Assembly: GCA_000438015.1 (NCBI GenBank)
Contig: FR901600.1
Span: 10,600-17,062, forward strand
Origin: Coraliomargarita sp. CAG:312
GTDB lineage: Bacteria; Verrucomicrobiota; Verrucomicrobiia; Opitutales; Intestinicryptomonadaceae
Length of the DNA stretch: 6,463 nucleotides
Direction: 5' to 3'
The notes under the pieces were generated by a model. That model did no database searches, had not been told where the DNA came from, and was given only the letters and a program-made list of their open reading frames with translations. Positions 4,744 to 6,463 of this stretch are shown here, in pieces. The position numbers and the translations under genes were made by a program. Each line of letters starts with the position of its first letter. Positions within the stretch are counted from its first letter, which is position 1.

Positions 4744-5994
4744 ATGAGCAACAGCAGTGAAATCTTGGCAATCCTGGAATATATGGAAAAAGAGAAGCAG
4801 ATAAGCCGCCAGGAGATGATAGAATCAATTTCATCGGCTATAAAAAACGCCGCCGCCAAAGGCTCTCAAACGGGCTATAATTTAAAAATAGACATTAATC
4901 CGCGTACAGGCGCATTGAAAGCGTGGGCGCTGCTCACTGTAACCGACAGCGTAGCCGACCCAGCCACGCAAATACATATAGACAAAGCCAGACTCTACAA
5001 GCCGGATCCGCAAATAGGCGACGTAATAGAAAGAGAAATGGATTTGTCGAACCTCGGGCGAATCGCCGCAAAGAACGTGTACCAAAGCATAATACAAAAA
5101 GTGCGCGTAATAGAAAAAGACAGAGTTTACGACGAATATAAAAATTCCGTAGGCGACATAGTTTCAGGAATTGTCCGCCGCCGCGAAAAAGGCACGGTAA
5201 TAGTAGATATAGGCAAGACGGAAGCCCTTCTTCCCAAGCGCGAATCAATAATGGGCGAAGACTACGCCCCGGGAGAACGCATACGCTGCCTTCTGCTGGA
5301 AATAGACAATACGCCGCGCGGGCCGGAAGTTATATTGAGCAGGGCAAGCTACAAATTCGTCCGGAAATTATTTGAACTTGAAGTTGCGGAAATAAGCGAC
5401 GGCTCGGTGAAAATAGAAGCCATGGCCCGCGAACCAGGATACCGCACAAAAATAGCCGTCAGCAGCTCCGACCCCAGGATAGACCCGGTCGGAGCGTGTG
5501 TCGGCGCGGGGGGATCGCGCGTAAAGAGCATAGTCAGAGAGTTGGGCGGAGAAAAAATAGACGTCATAAAATATTCCCCGGACCCAAAAACGCTGCTCGA
5601 GGAATGCATAAAGCCCGCAGTGGCAAAGAATGTCCACATAGACGCCGCCGAAAAGAAAATAACTTTCGAAGTTTCTGAAGCCGACTTGTCGATAGTAATA
5701 GGCAAGAGAGGCTCAAATGCAAAATTGACGTCGCGCCTCCTTGGCTGGAAACTAGACATAGCCAAAGAGATGTCGGGAGAAATCGGAATAGAACAGAAAG
5801 TGGCGCAGGCGGCGGGCAGCTTGACGCAAATATTGCCGCAGCTTACGGACGAGCAGGCTGCAATTCTCGCCAACAACGGAATAAACAGCTCTGAAGCCTT
5901 CGAAGGCGTTGAAATAGAAGATCTGGTAGAGATGGGATTCAGCCGGGAAAACGCCGAGCTGATCCTCCGCCGCGTAAACGAATACCAACAATAA
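4744..5994 (+). CDS. nusA: Transcription termination/antitermination protein NusA
   Basis: NusA binds RNA polymerase near the RNA exit channel, stimulates pausing and hairpin termination, and takes part in antitermination complexes. The ATG at 4744 gives 416 residues and has an AAGG Shine-Dalgarno at 4732-4735. Domains in order are: polymerase-binding N-terminal domain (about 1-130), S1 domain (about 135-201, VGDIVSGIV to PEVILSRAS), KH1 (about 205-285, loop GAGG at 254-257), KH2 (about 290-355, loop GKRG at 320-323) and a C-terminal helix-hairpin-helix segment (about 365-416, with VEDLVEMGF-like IEDLVEMGFS at 391-400). Length lies between the short Gram-positive form (about 350) and E. coli NusA (495), which has two acidic repeats; here there is one. 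The KH1 loop has Gly where a basic residue is usual. infB follows after 47 bases. About four fifths of its isoleucine codons are ATA. rimP is not upstream. Confidence 0.97.
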   Translation: MSNSSEILAILEYMEKEKQISRQEMIESISSAIKNAAAKGSQTGYNLKIDINPRTGALKAWALLTVTDSVADPATQIHIDKARLYKPDPQIGDVIEREMDLSNLGRIAAKNVYQSIIQKVRVIEKDRVYDEYKNSVGDIVSGIVRRREKGTVIVDIGKTEALLPKRESIMGEDYAPGERIRCLLLEIDNTPRGPEVILSRASYKFVRKLFELEVAEISDGSVKIEAMAREPGYRTKIAVSSSDPRIDPVGACVGAGGSRVKSIVRELGGEKIDVIKYSPDPKTLLEECIKPAVAKNVHIDAAEKKITFEVSEADLSIVIGKRGSNAKLTSRLLGWKLDIAKEMSGEIGIEQKVAQAAGSLTQILPQLTDEQAAILANNGINSSEAFEGVEIEDLVEMGFSRENAELILRRVNEYQQ

Positions 5995-6041
5995 ACAGCG
6001 CGCAAAAACCACGCGGAAAAATTTAGAAACAAAAGGCGTCT

Positions 6042-6463
6042 ATGAGTATAAGAATCCACGCATTGGCAAAAGAGCTTAATGTAACGAGCAAAGAGCTGAT
6101 TGATTTTATCAACCGGCGCCAGGACAAGTACGGTCTTGAAATAAAGACTCCGTCCAACGCAATAGCCCCAATCTACGCCGAGGCCATTACAAACGACTTT
6201 TCCGCAATGCGAGAATCCGCCGAAACCGCTGCAAACACGGCGCCTGAGGCAAAAGAGCCGGAACCTAAGGCTGAAGCCCCGAAACCGCAAAAAGTCGTTA
6301 AATCTGCGGAAGATGTGGAACGCCAAAAAGCGGCGGAAGACAAAGCCGCAGAAGATTCGAAGGCAAAACCGGTTGTTGAGGAGCCCAAAAGCGTCCAACC
6401 GGCAAAACCCGCTCCCGAAAAAAAATCTCCCGCGCCAATGGTTCCCCCTTCAGTGAACCGCCC
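6042..6463 (+). CDS. infB: Translation initiation factor IF-2, N-terminal part (3' end outside window)
   Basis: IF-2 is the GTPase that brings initiator tRNA to the small ribosomal subunit and promotes subunit joining. Only the first 140 codons are present. The ATG at 6042 has an AAAAGG Shine-Dalgarno at 6031-6036, five bases upstream. Residues 1-27 (MSIRIHALAKELNVTSKELI and on) form the IF2_N helical subdomain typical of bacterial IF-2. From about residue 60 on, the protein is a low-complexity linker of Ala, Glu, Lys and Pro, as in many long bacterial IF-2 proteins. The GTPase domain must lie beyond the window. Position directly after nusA, 47 bases on, is the conserved nusA-infB order. A run of eight A's (6418-6425) lies in the linker, in frame. 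Confidence 0.93.
   Translation, partial: MSIRIHALAKELNVTSKELIDFINRRQDKYGLEIKTPSNAIAPIYAEAITNDFSAMRESAETAANTAPEAKEPEPKAEAPKPQKVVKSAEDVERQKAAEDKAAEDSKAKPVVEEPKSVQPAKPAPEKKSPAPMVPPSVNR

Noticed and set aside
5349..6398. 349-residue minus-strand open frame opposite nusA and infB
   Set aside because: It spans two well-supported genes on the other strand, and its Phe/Arg-rich and Ser-rich product is what complementing Lys/Glu/Ala codons yields.

Overview
The window looks like core chromosome of a Verrucomicrobiota bacterium, most likely an Opitutia/Opitutae relative. It carries two housekeeping transcription/translation blocks that point away from each other, separated by two unrecognised genes for exported proteins. 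The lineage call rests on the EF-Tu sequence, whose switch I segment is of an unusual type that I recall from Opitutae EF-Tu proteins, and on gene order. It was not checked against a database.

Positions 1-2564 (minus strand) hold the classic block tRNA-Thr(GGT) - tuf - tRNA-Trp(CCA) - secE - nusG, read from right to left. nusG runs off the left edge close to its end. A candidate A-tract-assisted promoter and a terminator-like hairpin lie ahead of tRNA-Thr. The tRNA is enclosed by a perfect 9-bp inverted repeat that would form a stalk on the precursor RNA. Neither tRNA gene encodes its CCA end.

Positions 2688-4463 hold two divergent genes for predicted exported proteins of unknown function. 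One (minus) has an internally duplicated domain with an LDGKNADEVIAL motif and a Pro/Lys-rich tail. The other (plus) is a beta-rich secreted protein.

Positions 4464-4743 form a dense intergenic region: two 35-bp direct repeats containing small hairpins, a 10-bp palindrome, a TTGACA promoter, a strong intrinsic terminator downstream of that promoter, and a possible second promoter. This reads as an attenuated leader for the nusA-infB operon, which begins at 4744 and leaves the window inside infB. rimP, the usual first gene of this operon, is not next to nusA.

Together the genes serve transcription elongation and termination (NusG, NusA), translation (EF-Tu, IF-2, two tRNAs) and protein export (SecE). 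I found no mobile element, CRISPR array or defence system. The observations most worth following are the altered EF-Tu switch I, the terminator inside the nusA leader, the tRNA-flanking inverted repeats, the paired repeats, and a very sharp difference in isoleucine codon use between tuf and nusA.
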